Notes: generated from the sequence alone by a model not told the origin. Counted from the stretch's first letter, positions 7,880-17,045 are shown. The stretch is 64,000 nucleotides of DNA from JAUILH01 sp965230535 (GCA_965230535.1 OZ246009.1:186001-250000), one strand, 5' to 3'. Made by a program: numbers and translations.

Positions 7880-8944
7880 ATGACAATAGATAGATCAAAA
7901 CCGGTTATGGTGACCGGAGCAACAGGTTATGTAGCCGGTTGGTTAGTAAAAAAGTTATTGGAAGAGGGATTCACAGTTCACGCAGCGGTGAGAAATCCTG
8001 ATAAAAAAGAAAAAACGCAGCATTTAGATGCCATTGCAGAAAGTGCTTCAGGTACTATCAAATACTTCAAGGCAGATTTATTACAGGAAGGTTCTTATGC
8101 AGAAGCGATGAAAGGTTGTGAATTGGTGTTTCATACAGCTTCTCCATTTATTTCGGATGTAAAAGATCCGCAAACACAGTTAATTGATCCGGCTTTAAAC
8201 GGAACAAAGAATGTTTTGGAGCAGGTTAACAAAACCGAAACGGTAAAAAGAGTAGTTCTGACCAGCAGTTGTGCAGCCATTTATTCAGATGCTTCAGATT
8301 GTGCCAACTTGCCAGGAGGAAAATTGACAGAAGACGTTTGGAATACAGGCTCGTCTCTGGATTATCAACCTTATTCTTATTCAAAAACACTGGCAGAAAG
8401 AGAGGCATGGAAAATTGTTGGAGCTCAAAGCCGATGGGATTTAGTAACTGTGAATCCAAGTTTTGTAATGGGGCCATTTTTGAATCCGGCAGCGACCACC
8501 TCAGAAAGCTTCAACATCCTAAAACAAATGGGAGATGGATCCTTCAAACAAGGTGCGCCAAAACTGGGCATTGGTGTTGTGGATGTAAGAGATTTGGCGG
8601 ACGTTCATTTCAATGCCGGTTTTACACCAGAGGCAAAAGGACGTCACATTGCCAGCGCACACGATACCAACTTCTATGAAATGGGAATGGTCTTGCATCA
8701 GAAATTTGGACAGGACTATCCTATTCCGAAAAAGGCAGCTCCAAAATGGTTGATTTGGTTGCTGGGCCCTATGGTAAATAAAGCACTGACCAGAAAGTTT
8801 ATCAGTAACAATGTTGGTCACGAATGGAAAGCGGATAATTCCAAAAGCATCAAATCATTAAGTGCCAGTTACAGGCCTCTACAGGAAACCATGTATGATG
8901 CCTTTCAGGTTTTGGTGGACAGTGGGGTGCTGAGTAAGAAATAA
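7880..8944 (+). CDS. extended SDR, dihydroflavonol/aldehyde reductase-like
   Basis: 354 aa. The Rossmann motif TGATGYVAG (12-20) binds NAD(P)H, and the catalytic Ser-Tyr-Lys is visible as VVLTSS and YSYSKTLAE. VFHTASPF and VNPSFVMGPFL are typical of the dihydroflavonol-4-reductase-like branch of extended SDRs, which reduce aldehydes and ketones. The specific substrate cannot be told from sequence. Cytoplasmic. It is the second gene of the TetR operon (one base apart), so it is likely derepressed by whatever ligand the TetR binds, perhaps a toxic carbonyl compound. Confidence 0.9.
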   Translation: MTIDRSKPVMVTGATGYVAGWLVKKLLEEGFTVHAAVRNPDKKEKTQHLDAIAESASGTIKYFKADLLQEGSYAEAMKGCELVFHTASPFISDVKDPQTQLIDPALNGTKNVLEQVNKTETVKRVVLTSSCAAIYSDASDCANLPGGKLTEDVWNTGSSLDYQPYSYSKTLAEREAWKIVGAQSRWDLVTVNPSFVMGPFLNPAATTSESFNILKQMGDGSFKQGAPKLGIGVVDVRDLADVHFNAGFTPEAKGRHIASAHDTNFYEMGMVLHQKFGQDYPIPKKAAPKWLIWLLGPMVNKALTRKFISNNVGHEWKADNSKSIKSLSASYRPLQETMYDAFQVLVDSGVLSKK

Positions 8945-8986
8945 CAGATTTGCTCTTTTCTGTGAGGAATTACTTTGGTTTAAATT

Positions 8987-9003
8987 TTAACACCACGTGT
9001 TAA
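8987..9003. repeat. 17-bp perfect palindrome between the SDR and T9SS genes
   Basis: TTAACAC-CAC-GTGTTAA, 7-bp arms with a 3-bp spacer, 43 bp after the SDR stop and 84 bp before the T9SS gene. No T-tract follows, so it is not a typical terminator; it may be an operator for the gene at 9088. Confidence 0.5.
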
Positions 9004-9087
9004 GAAACCAATATTTTGCCGAAAAGAATTCTCGTTTCAGGTCTAAAAACCCTAGATTAGCACAAACTCAACAATAAAGAAATAATT

Positions 9088-11121
9088 ATGAAGAAAATTT
9101 TTACTCTTGCGATAGGGTTGTCTTTAGGGTTAATGGGCTTTAGCCAATATTATTACCTACCTAGCGTAACACCAGGGAATCCTGGAGGTTTAAACATGGA
9201 TGATGAGTATCCTGGTGCAAGTGCCGGATGGTCGTCAATTATGGGAACAAGTGCTTCACCAACATGGTCAAGCTCTCAAACAATCCCGTTCACATTTAAT
9301 TTTAATGGCGCACCTGTTACTTCTTACTCAGTATCTTCTACTGGTGTTGTAACATTTAATGGTTCTCCTGGTACTGCTCCCGGTGTAACTGCAGCGGCTC
9401 TTCCGGATGCGTCTATTCCGGATAACTCTATTTGTGCATGGGGAAGTTTCCAAATGACAGGTAGCAACGATGAAGTGCTTTCTAAAACTTTTGGATCTGC
9501 AGGAAGCCAGCAACACTGGATTTTCTGGACTTCTATCTCTAACCCATCAAGTACTAGCTGTTGGGCATATTGGGCGATTGTTCTTGAAGAAGGATCTGAC
9601 AATATCTATGTAGTAGATATGAGAAATGCCTGTTCAGTAAGCAAGTCTGTTGGAATCCAAATCGATGGTACCACTGCTATCTCTGTAGCTGGTTCTCCAA
9701 ACGTGGATACACAGTCTGATACTGATCCAACTGCTGTAGATAACTTCTACTATACTTTCATTTATGGTACTCAGCCTGCAGAAGATGTAGCTGGTATTGA
9801 AATGACCACTAACGAGTACAACTTGATTGCTAACTCGCCATTTGATATTGAAGGAGACCTTATGAACATGGGATCTGCTACAATTACATCCATGGATATC
9901 AACTACTCTGTTGACGGAGCTCCTGCGGTTACTCAGAATGTGACTGGTTTAAACATTGCCACATTTGATACATATAGCTTCACGCATGGTACACCTTGGA
10001 ATGCACCTTCAACAGGAAGTTATACAGTTGAGGTTTGGGCATCTAACATCAACGGTAATGCTGATGCTAATACAGCTAATGACATAGCTAGTGGAACTGT
10101 TCAGGTATTTAACAACTTCACACAAAGAATTCCATTGTATGAAACATTTACAAGTTCTACTTGTGGACCTTGTGTTGCCGGTAACCAAAACTTAGAAGGC
10201 ATTTTTGCTACTACTGGTAACGCTGGTAAATATACATCTGTTAAGTACCAGTCTAGCTTCCCAGGTTCTGGAGATCCTTACTGTACTACAGAAAGTACTA
10301 ACAGAAGAAACTACTACGGAATTAACTCTATTCCTAGATTGGAAGTTGATGGTGGATGGGATAACAATGCATCCAGCATGACTCAGCAGTTGTTTGATGA
10401 TTTCTATGCAATTCCTTCGTTCGTAGATTTGACAGCTACTTATTCTGTTACTAACCAAACTATTCAGGTTGATGTAGATATCGATCCGGTAGAAACATTG
10501 CCAAGTACTGATTTGGTAGTTCATATGGCAGTGATTGAGTACGAAACTTTTAACAACACAGGATCTAACGGAGAAACAGAGTTTGCTCACGTAATGAAGA
10601 AAATGTTACCGGATGAAGATGGTAGCCCAATCAGCCAGTTACAGTCTGGTGTTCAGCAAACAGCATCTCAAACTTATACTTTCCAGGGTAACTACAGATT
10701 GCCAAACAATGCAGGTGATGCTATCAACCACGCCATTGAGCACTCTATTGAGGAGTTCACTGACTTAGGTGTAGTTGTGTGGGTTCAGGACGAGAATACT
10801 GCTGAAGTATATCAGTCTGCAATGGCCTCTTTAGTAAATGGAGTTGACAATGAAAACACTCAGTTATTGACTGCTAAGATTTATCCTAACCCTGTTCAGG
10901 ACAATGCAACAATTGCTTTCCACTTGAACAATTCTGCTGATGTGATGGTAAGCATCTACAATCAGTTTGGTCAGTTAGTAAGCCACGAAACTTACACTGG
11001 TTTTGGTTCAGGAAGATCTACTGTTAACATCAATACAAGCGAATTAGCTAACGGTATGTATACTGTTGTATTGAACTCTAACAACGAAAGATTAACTAAG
11101 AAAATGACCATCGCTAAGTAA
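9088..11121 (+). CDS. T9SS-secreted Omp28/thioredoxin-like protein
   Basis: 677 aa. Signal peptide at 1-19. Residues of about 20-230 form a beta-rich extracellular domain; about 235-335 look like a CARDB-type Ig-like domain. A thioredoxin-like domain follows, introduced by LYETFTSSTCGPC with the redox centre C359-G-P-C362 and a Pro-containing SIPRLEVDGG strand, as in Omp28-related proteins. The last 75 residues (IYPNPVQDNATIAF to KKMTIAK) are a T9SS type A sorting domain. Probably a surface or secreted oxidoreductase-like protein; activity is inferred only. A strong terminator follows. Confidence 0.88.
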   Translation: MKKIFTLAIGLSLGLMGFSQYYYLPSVTPGNPGGLNMDDEYPGASAGWSSIMGTSASPTWSSSQTIPFTFNFNGAPVTSYSVSSTGVVTFNGSPGTAPGVTAAALPDASIPDNSICAWGSFQMTGSNDEVLSKTFGSAGSQQHWIFWTSISNPSSTSCWAYWAIVLEEGSDNIYVVDMRNACSVSKSVGIQIDGTTAISVAGSPNVDTQSDTDPTAVDNFYYTFIYGTQPAEDVAGIEMTTNEYNLIANSPFDIEGDLMNMGSATITSMDINYSVDGAPAVTQNVTGLNIATFDTYSFTHGTPWNAPSTGSYTVEVWASNINGNADANTANDIASGTVQVFNNFTQRIPLYETFTSSTCGPCVAGNQNLEGIFATTGNAGKYTSVKYQSSFPGSGDPYCTTESTNRRNYYGINSIPRLEVDGGWDNNASSMTQQLFDDFYAIPSFVDLTATYSVTNQTIQVDVDIDPVETLPSTDLVVHMAVIEYETFNNTGSNGETEFAHVMKKMLPDEDGSPISQLQSGVQQTASQTYTFQGNYRLPNNAGDAINHAIEHSIEEFTDLGVVVWVQDENTAEVYQSAMASLVNGVDNENTQLLTAKIYPNPVQDNATIAFHLNNSADVMVSIYNQFGQLVSHETYTGFGSGRSTVNINTSELANGMYTVVLNSNNERLTKKMTIAK

Positions 11122-11147
11122 TTAGCCAGGTCATATTAATATTGAAG

Positions 11148-11178
11148 GCGGAGATTACATTGTAATCTCCGCTTTTTT
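11148..11178 (+). terminator. rho-independent terminator after the Omp28-like T9SS gene
   Basis: GCGGAGATTACA (11148-11159) pairs perfectly with TGTAATCTCCGC (11161-11172), followed by six T (11173-11178). Confidence 0.92.
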
Positions 11179-11226
11179 GTTTCCGGGATTTTATAGTGTT
11201 ATATTAACTTACTTTAAAACAACACA

Positions 11227-11541
11227 ATGATTGAATTAATTATAATGATAGCCGTGGTAAAGATGTTTACCAAGAAGGCTCAGGAGAAGAATTTAAGTAA
11301 AGGACTCTGGGGATTTATTGGTGCAGCAAGTTACTACATTCCGGTTTTGATAGTTGGCTTTTGGCTTCTTCCTGAATTGGTTGAGAATGGAACGATTGAA
11401 TTGAAGTCTGAAAGTGATGCCATGATTAAGGGTGTGCTATACAGTGTTGCTGCAGGTGCATTTTTCTGCATTTTAGCCTATCAGGTTTTAAGAAGACAAC
11501 CAGATGCTGATGACGAGAATTTAATAGATCAGGAATCTTAA
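11227..11541 (+). CDS. small membrane protein, unknown
   Basis: 104 aa. Three hydrophobic stretches (about 1-12, 30-50 and 67-87) suggest an integral inner-membrane protein with a charged C-terminus (RRQPDADDENL). No family recognised. It ends convergent to sufS with a 4-base stop overlap (TTAA). The small size and membrane segments are all that can be said. Confidence 0.6.
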   Translation: MIELIIMIAVVKMFTKKAQEKNLSKGLWGFIGAASYYIPVLIVGFWLLPELVENGTIELKSESDAMIKGVLYSVAAGAFFCILAYQVLRRQPDADDENLIDQES

Positions 11542-12746
11542 CGCAACATAGTAGCTGCTTTCTCAATGCCGGCAGCCAGCATATCTACTTCTTCGGTGGA
11601 ATTGTAAAGCGCAAAACTGGCTCTGCAAGTTCCGGGAATATTAAAGAAATCCATTAAAGGTTGTGTACAATGATGACCTGTGCGGATGGCAATTCCCAAT
11701 TTATCCAGAATCATTCCAAGATCATAGGGGTGTGTGCCATCAACCAAAAAGGAAATTACTGAAGCTTTGTGTTCGGCAGTACCGATAATTCTAAGCCCAT
11801 CAATAGACTGTAGTTTATCCGTCGCATACTTGAGTAATCTGTCTTCGTGTTCGGTAATGAAATCAAATCCAAGCTCATTCATGAAATCTATAGCTGCACC
11901 AAGACCAATTCCACCCGCAATGTGAGGTGTTCCGGCCTCCAGTTTATGTGGCAGATCATTATAAGTTGTTTTCTCGAAAGTAACCGTCTTAATCATGTCA
12001 CCACCACCCTGATAAGGAGGCAGGGCATTGAGTTCGGCTTCTTTCCCGTATAGAATTCCAACTCCCGTAGGACCGAACATTTTATGTGCTGAGAATACGT
12101 AAAAATCGCAGTCGAGAGCTCTTACATCTACCTGCATATGAGGAACTGCCTGCGCACCATCAAGTAAGGTTTTGCAGCCAAATTCCTTGGCTTTGGAAAT
12201 GAGTGTGTCAACCGGATTAATGGTTCCCAAACTATTTGAAACATGAGTGATTGCCAGTAATTTCGTGCGTTCATTGATCATGCCAAGCGCTTCATCCAAA
12301 CGCAATTCACCCTTTTCATTGATTGGAATTACCTTGAGTTTGGCTCCGGTTTTTTCACAAGCAATTTGCCATGGAACAATGTTGCTGTGGTGCTCCATGG
12401 CACTGATCAGTATTTCGTCTCCGGATTTAAAAGGAAAGGTCGCTGCAATCAGGTTAATGCTGTCGGTAGTGCCCTTTGTGAAAATCACCTCATGATCAAA
12501 TTCGGCATTGATGAAGTTCTGTACTTTCCTTCTGGCTTCCTCATAAGCTTCAGTAGCTATTTGGCTGAGGTAATGTACCCCCCGATGGATATTCGCATTC
12601 TCAAACCTGTAGTAATCGTCTAAGGTTTTTATAACACTCAAAGGTTTTTGGGAACTGGCCCCATTATCGAGATAAACCAGACGTTTTCCGTTGACCTCCC
12701 TTTCTAATATCGGGAACTGTTTGCGAATATCTTGCGTGAGCACCAT
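11538..12746 (-). CDS. sufS: cysteine desulfurase SufS
   Basis: 402 aa, the usual SufS size. A PLP enzyme that removes sulfur from cysteine and hands it on for Fe-S cluster assembly. PLP lysine is K222 in FSAHKMFGPTG; the persulfide cysteine is C360 in RTGHHC; the substrate-binding RGVHYLSQIATEAYE segment is also typical. Cytoplasmic. It is the last gene of the suf operon; its ATG overlaps the sufD stop by one base (TAATG). No sufE or sufU gene is seen in this window. Confidence 0.96.
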   Translation of the reverse strand: MVLTQDIRKQFPILEREVNGKRLVYLDNGASSQKPLSVIKTLDDYYRFENANIHRGVHYLSQIATEAYEEARRKVQNFINAEFDHEVIFTKGTTDSINLIAATFPFKSGDEILISAMEHHSNIVPWQIACEKTGAKLKVIPINEKGELRLDEALGMINERTKLLAITHVSNSLGTINPVDTLISKAKEFGCKTLLDGAQAVPHMQVDVRALDCDFYVFSAHKMFGPTGVGILYGKEAELNALPPYQGGGDMIKTVTFEKTTYNDLPHKLEAGTPHIAGGIGLGAAIDFMNELGFDFITEHEDRLLKYATDKLQSIDGLRIIGTAEHKASVISFLVDGTHPYDLGMILDKLGIAIRTGHHCTQPLMDFFNIPGTCRASFALYNSTEEVDMLAAGIEKAATMLR

Positions 12747-13981
12747 TAAAGTGTTTCGAATTTGCTGTCCAGTAAATTTGAAGCCCAGTCTCTGAGAACT
12801 TCATTTGAAATATTCTCAATGGTTTCGCCAGCGAAGGCTCTCACCAATAATTTTTTGGCAGATTGTTCTGACAATCCTCGAGCGCGCAAATAAAACACGG
12901 CTTCTTTGTCTAACTGACCAGTAGTGGTGCCATGACTACATTTTACGTCATCAGCATAAATTTCCAACTCTGGTTTGGTGTTAACACTGGCATCATCACT
13001 CAGGAGAATATTGCCGTTGCTTTGAAAAGCATTGATTCTTTGTGCATCTTGTCTTACAAATACCTTCCCATTGAAAACACCAGTGGATTTGTCAGCCAAA
13101 ATTCCCTTATAGAGTTCATTTGAATAACAATCCGGCACCTTATGATCTACAACGGTATGATTGTCGACATGCTGATTCTCGTTACAAACATAAGCACCAT
13201 TTAAAACGGTCTCACAATTTGATCCGTTAACTGAAATCTCCAGGTCATTTCGAATCATTTTACCACCTAAACACAGGGTGTTGATGCTGAAAAGACTGTC
13301 CTTATCTTGTTGAATGTTGTCTTTACCAATATGGTATGAGGCTTCATTTTCATTCTGAAGTTTGATGACTTTCAAATCGGCATTGGCACCCACATGTGCC
13401 TCAAGCACCATGTTATTGAACTGGTTGTGCTGGTCTTCGCTGAGGTACGAAAATATCACTTCAGCAGAAGCGCCTTCTTCCAGTTTCAGAATGTGTCTTA
13501 ACTGGTTTCCGGAATTTTCTCCAAGGGAAAGGTGCACTACGTGAATAGGCTTTTCCAACGCAATATTTTTGCCGACAGTTAGAAACAAACCATCTGTAAA
13601 TAAAGCTTGATTTATGGTTGTGAAAACGTTGTTATTAACGTCCAAAGCTCCTTCCAACTCTACTTCCTGACCACCTAAATTTGCGATTTTTATCTCTTCG
13701 GGCTGGTTGAAATCTGAGAGGTTTGCTTCCAGTTTGCCATTGACAAAAACCAGTTTGTGGCAATCTAAACCAGGAATATCATAGTTGTTTCCAGATGGTG
13801 TGAGACCTGAGTTATTCTGAAAGGAAGACTTGGTCAATTGTGCTACACGTGTGTACTTCCAAGCCTCTGTTTTCCGATTGGGAAATGCCATCTCAGATAA
13901 CCTACCCAATGCCTCCTGTCGAACCGTTGTATGGTTGTCTTGTGAAGCAAATGATGCTATGAAATCTTGTATCGTTGCCAT
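12746..13981 (-). CDS. sufD: Fe-S assembly scaffold subunit SufD
   Basis: 411 aa. Right-handed beta-helix scaffold paralogous to SufB. It forms the SufBCD complex on which Fe-S clusters are built. The C-terminal region has the conserved features ADDVKCSHGTTTGQLDKEAVFYLRARGL and then AKKLLVRAFAGE, which includes the SufD interface histidine. The N-terminal half is divergent, as is usual. It begins two bases after sufC and overlaps sufS by one base. Confidence 0.95.
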   Translation of the reverse strand: MATIQDFIASFASQDNHTTVRQEALGRLSEMAFPNRKTEAWKYTRVAQLTKSSFQNNSGLTPSGNNYDIPGLDCHKLVFVNGKLEANLSDFNQPEEIKIANLGGQEVELEGALDVNNNVFTTINQALFTDGLFLTVGKNIALEKPIHVVHLSLGENSGNQLRHILKLEEGASAEVIFSYLSEDQHNQFNNMVLEAHVGANADLKVIKLQNENEASYHIGKDNIQQDKDSLFSINTLCLGGKMIRNDLEISVNGSNCETVLNGAYVCNENQHVDNHTVVDHKVPDCYSNELYKGILADKSTGVFNGKVFVRQDAQRINAFQSNGNILLSDDASVNTKPELEIYADDVKCSHGTTTGQLDKEAVFYLRARGLSEQSAKKLLVRAFAGETIENISNEVLRDWASNLLDSKFETL

Positions 13982-13983
13982 AA

Positions 13984-14736
13984 TTATGCTTCTACTTCTT
14001 GTTTGATCCAGTCGTAACCTTTTTCTTCCAGCTCAAGAGCCAATTCTTTGGTGCCGGATTTTACAATGCGTCCTTGATATAAAACATGAACGTAATCTGG
14101 TACGATATAATCTAAAAGTCTTTGATAGTGTGTTACAACTATGGTAGCATTGTCTGGTGATTTCAATTTGTTGACACCGTTTGCCACAATCCTCAAAGCG
14201 TCAATATCCAGTCCGCTATCCGTTTCATCAAGAATGGCCAGTTTTGGTTCCAGCATGGCCATCTGAAAGATCTCATTACGTTTCTTTTCTCCACCTGAAA
14301 ATCCTTCATTTACCGATCGGTTTCTTAATTTGGAATCAAGTTCAACTAAAGCGCTTTTCTCCTTAACTTTTGCGAGGAAATCTTTAGCAGAAAGTGGATC
14401 AATATTTTTATGAGCGTGTACTTCTTCCAGTGCAGCTTTAAGGAAATTCATATTGCTCACTCCCGGGATTTCTACCGGATATTGAAAAGCAAGGAATAGA
14501 CCTTCTCTTGCACGTTCTTCAGGATCCATATCGAGTAGATCTTCACCATCAAAGTCTACACTTCCTCCAGTGACTTCATAATCTTCTCTTCCTGCCAAAA
14601 CGGAGGCCAAAGTACTTTTCCCTGAACCGTTTGGTCCCATTATGGCGTGTACTTCTCCTGCTTTGACTTCTAAATTGATGCCTTTAAGAATCTCTTTTCC
14701 ATCAATCTCTGCCTTCAATTCTTTGATGCTTATCAT
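13984..14736 (-). CDS. sufC: Fe-S assembly ATPase SufC
   Basis: 250 aa. ABC-type ATPase of the SufBCD complex. Walker A GPNGSGKST (34-42), Q-loop FQYPVEIPGV, signature FSGGEKKR (146-153) and Walker B LAILDETDSGLD (167-178) are all present; VVTHYQRLLDYI gives the switch histidine. It hydrolyses ATP to remodel the SufB-SufD scaffold; cytoplasmic. It lies three bases after the lipoprotein gene that separates it from sufB. Confidence 0.97.
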   Translation of the reverse strand: MISIKELKAEIDGKEILKGINLEVKAGEVHAIMGPNGSGKSTLASVLAGREDYEVTGGSVDFDGEDLLDMDPEERAREGLFLAFQYPVEIPGVSNMNFLKAALEEVHAHKNIDPLSAKDFLAKVKEKSALVELDSKLRNRSVNEGFSGGEKKRNEIFQMAMLEPKLAILDETDSGLDIDALRIVANGVNKLKSPDNATIVVTHYQRLLDYIVPDYVHVLYQGRIVKSGTKELALELEEKGYDWIKQEVEA

Positions 14737-14739
14737 AGC

Positions 14740-15204
14740 TTATTTGTATTCGTCTTTTAAATCTGTGGTTGAGTTATTTAAACTGTCGGTATTTACCAAT
14801 AACCTCATTGATCCGTCTCCGGCCTTGAAATGATAGGGGTAAGGCTGGCAAGAACCGCTTACCATTACCGTCATAGTAGCTCTAATGCCTGATCCGGGTT
14901 GAGTTTTATCTCCCTTTTGGGCATAATATAGTACAGTTGATTCTGTGTGTGAGGACTCCAGTGCTTTTGACTGCTCTGGGTCGGCAGTTGAAAAGCGTCC
15001 TTTGATGATTCCGGACTCTTCGTAATATTCCAACGTATTAATCTTGCCTGACATGTCAACATATTCACATGATCCGCCAGATTCCTCAGGTTGTTCCTTT
15101 TCTTCTGTCTTTGCCTCTGGTTTCGCCTCCTCCTCCTTGGCTTTGTCATCCGAGCAAGCACTCATAAGTGTAACCAGGCCCAATATGTATGCTAAATGTT
15201 TCAT
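14740..15204 (-). CDS. lipoprotein encoded inside the suf operon
   Basis: 154 aa. Lipoprotein signal MKHLAYILGLVTLMSA-C17, then a charged Glu/Lys/Pro-rich linker (about 18-45) and a compact domain with two cysteines (SGGSCEYVD and SGSCQPYPYHF). No family recognised. Its ATG overlaps the sufB stop (TAATG) and its stop is three bases from sufC, so it is translated as part of the suf operon although its product should be anchored in the envelope while the Suf proteins are cytosolic. A role in sensing or delivering metal or sulfur to the system is a guess; it may also be a passenger gene. Confidence 0.8.
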   Translation of the reverse strand: MKHLAYILGLVTLMSACSDDKAKEEEAKPEAKTEEKEQPEESGGSCEYVDMSGKINTLEYYEESGIIKGRFSTADPEQSKALESSHTESTVLYYAQKGDKTQPGSGIRATMTVMVSGSCQPYPYHFKAGDGSMRLLVNTDSLNNSTTDLKDEYK

Positions 15205-16649
15205 TATCCTACGCTTCCTTCAAGTGATATGGCCAACAACTTTTGAGCTTCAACAGCAAATTCCATTGGCAACTTATTTAATACTTCTTTAGCATAACCA
15301 TTCACGATCAGGCTAATTGCTTTTTCTTCATCAATACCTCTTTGCAGACAATAAAAGATTTGATCTTCTCCAATTTTAGAGGTTGTGGCCTCATGTTCCA
15401 CTTTGGCAGAGCTGTTCTCTATCTCAATGTATGGGAAAGTGTGTGCTCCGGAAGTGTCGGTCATCAACAGTGAATCACACTGAGAGAAGTTTCTGGCATT
15501 GGCGGCATTCTTATTAATCTTTACAAGACCTCTGTACGAGTTCTGGCTTTTTCCGGCAGAAATTCCTTTTGAGATGATGGTGCTATTGGTGTTTTTACCA
15601 ATGTGGATCATCTTTGTACCTGTATCCGCTTGTTGGAAGTTGTTGGTAACGGCCACAGAATAGAATTCACCTACTGAATTATCGCCTTTAAGAATACAGG
15701 ACGGATACTTCCAGGTAACTGCAGATCCGGTTTCAACCTGTGTCCAGCTAATTTTAGCATTGCGTTCACAAATTCCTCGTTTGGTAACGAAATTGTAGAT
15801 ACCTCCCTTCCCGTTTTCATCTCCGGGATACCAGTTTTGAACAGTAGAGTATTTGATTTCTGCATCATCCAGAGCAATGAGCTCAACTACCGCAGCGTGA
15901 AGCTGATTCTCGTCTCTCATTGGAGCTGTACAACCTTCAAGGTAGCTTACATAGCTTCCTTCATCTGCTACAACCAGTGTTCTTTCGAATTGACCTGTGT
16001 TGGCTTCATTAATTCGGAAATAAGTGGATAATTCCATTGGACATTTAACGCCTTTTGGAATGTAGCAGAAAGACCCGTCTGTGAATACAGCTGAGTTAAG
16101 AGCCGCATAAAAATTATCTGTTGATGGAACCACTGTTCCCATATGTTTTCTCACGAGTTCCGGATGTTCCTGAACTGCCTCAGAAAACGAGCAGAAAATG
16201 ATGCCCAATTCAGCCAGCTTATCTTTAAAGGATGTGGCAACAGATACAGAATCCATTACAAAATCCACAGCTACTCCGGATAATCTTTTTTGTTCCTCAA
16301 TAGAAATTCCCAATTTGTCCATGGTCTTTCTCAACTCAGGATCAAGGTCATCCAAACTCTCTAATTGCTTTTTTTGCTTTGGAGCCGCATAGTAGTGCAG
16401 TTCCTGAAAGTCTGGCTTAGGGTATTTAACATGGGCCCATTCAGGCTCCGTCATGGTTTGCCAGTGTCTGAAAGCATCAAGTCTGAATTCCAGTAGCCAC
16501 TCAGGTTCGTTTTTCTTTTCAGAGATCAAACGAATGATGTCTTCATTTAAACCTTTGGGTGCCTTGTCGCTTTCAATTTCAGTGACAAAACCGAATTCAT
16601 ACTCTTTTCCCTTCAGGTCTTCTTTTAAATCTTCTTCAGTATATCCCAT
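15204..16649 (-). CDS. sufB: Fe-S assembly scaffold protein SufB
   Basis: 481 aa, normal SufB length. Main scaffold of the SufBCD complex. Typical stretches are FRLDAFRHWQTMTEPEW near the N-terminus, HPELVRKHMGTVVP, FVTKRGICERNAKISWTQVETGSAVTWKYPSCIL, and the C-terminal SAKVEHEATTSKIGEDQIFYCLQRGI. Cytoplasmic. It follows sufA after nine bases. The operon differs from a standard sufBCDS set only in the lipoprotein gene placed after sufB. Confidence 0.97.
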   Translation of the reverse strand: MGYTEEDLKEDLKGKEYEFGFVTEIESDKAPKGLNEDIIRLISEKKNEPEWLLEFRLDAFRHWQTMTEPEWAHVKYPKPDFQELHYYAAPKQKKQLESLDDLDPELRKTMDKLGISIEEQKRLSGVAVDFVMDSVSVATSFKDKLAELGIIFCSFSEAVQEHPELVRKHMGTVVPSTDNFYAALNSAVFTDGSFCYIPKGVKCPMELSTYFRINEANTGQFERTLVVADEGSYVSYLEGCTAPMRDENQLHAAVVELIALDDAEIKYSTVQNWYPGDENGKGGIYNFVTKRGICERNAKISWTQVETGSAVTWKYPSCILKGDNSVGEFYSVAVTNNFQQADTGTKMIHIGKNTNSTIISKGISAGKSQNSYRGLVKINKNAANARNFSQCDSLLMTDTSGAHTFPYIEIENSSAKVEHEATTSKIGEDQIFYCLQRGIDEEKAISLIVNGYAKEVLNKLPMEFAVEAQKLLAISLEGSVG

Positions 16650-16658
16650 TCTGCCAGC

Positions 16659-16982
16659 TTATAATGAAAAACTTTCTCCGCATCCACAGGTTCTGCCTGC
16701 ATTTGGATTATGGAATACAAAGCCTTTCCCGTTCAACCCACCTTGAAAATCAAGTTCAGTACCAACCAAATACAAAAAGCTCTTTTTGTCAACTACCACC
16801 TGAATGCCATTGTCTTCAAAGGATTTGTCATCCTCTTCAAGTTTATTGTCAAACTCCAGGTTATACATCAAGCCAGAACATCCGCCTCCCTGCACGCCAA
16901 CTCTGATGAAGTGGCCGTCCTTACCGTCGTTGGCCATCAACTTCAAAGCTTCTTGTTTTGCACTGTCGGTTACTTTAATCAT
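16659..16982 (-). CDS. sufA: A-type Fe-S carrier SufA/IscA (HesB family)
   Basis: 107 aa. Carries the three conserved cluster-binding cysteines of the family: C35 in GGGCSGLMY, and C99 and C101 in the C-terminal TCGCGESF. Accepts Fe-S clusters from SufBCD and passes them to target enzymes; cytoplasmic. It is the first gene of the suf operon. The promoter region (16983-17060) contains a 23-bp palindrome and two TAnnTTTG boxes, so the operon is probably controlled by an iron, redox or Fe-S responsive regulator. Confidence 0.94.
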   Translation of the reverse strand: MIKVTDSAKQEALKLMANDGKDGHFIRVGVQGGGCSGLMYNLEFDNKLEEDDKSFEDNGIQVVVDKKSFLYLVGTELDFQGGLNGKGFVFHNPNAGRTCGCGESFSL

Positions 16983-17007
16983 GCTTTTATCTTTTTACAA
17001 CACAAAT

Positions 17008-17030
17008 CTATTTAGAATTGTTCTAAATAG
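17008..17030. promoter_or_regulatory. 23-bp palindromic operator of the suf operon
   Basis: Arms CTATTTAGAA (17008-17017) and TTCTAAATAG (17021-17030) are perfect inverted repeats around TTG. The site lies 26-48 bp before the sufA ATG, downstream of the -7 box at 17046-17053 and touching a second possible -7 box (17003-17010, TAGATTTG on the minus strand). This is a repressor-like position. A near-copy lies upstream of sdhC (47262-47284). Confidence 0.8.
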
Positions 17031-17045
17031 AATCATTTTGGGGCA

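Noticed and set aside
11148..11172. 12-bp inverted repeat as an operator
   Set aside because: Followed by six T after a gene end, a clear terminator.
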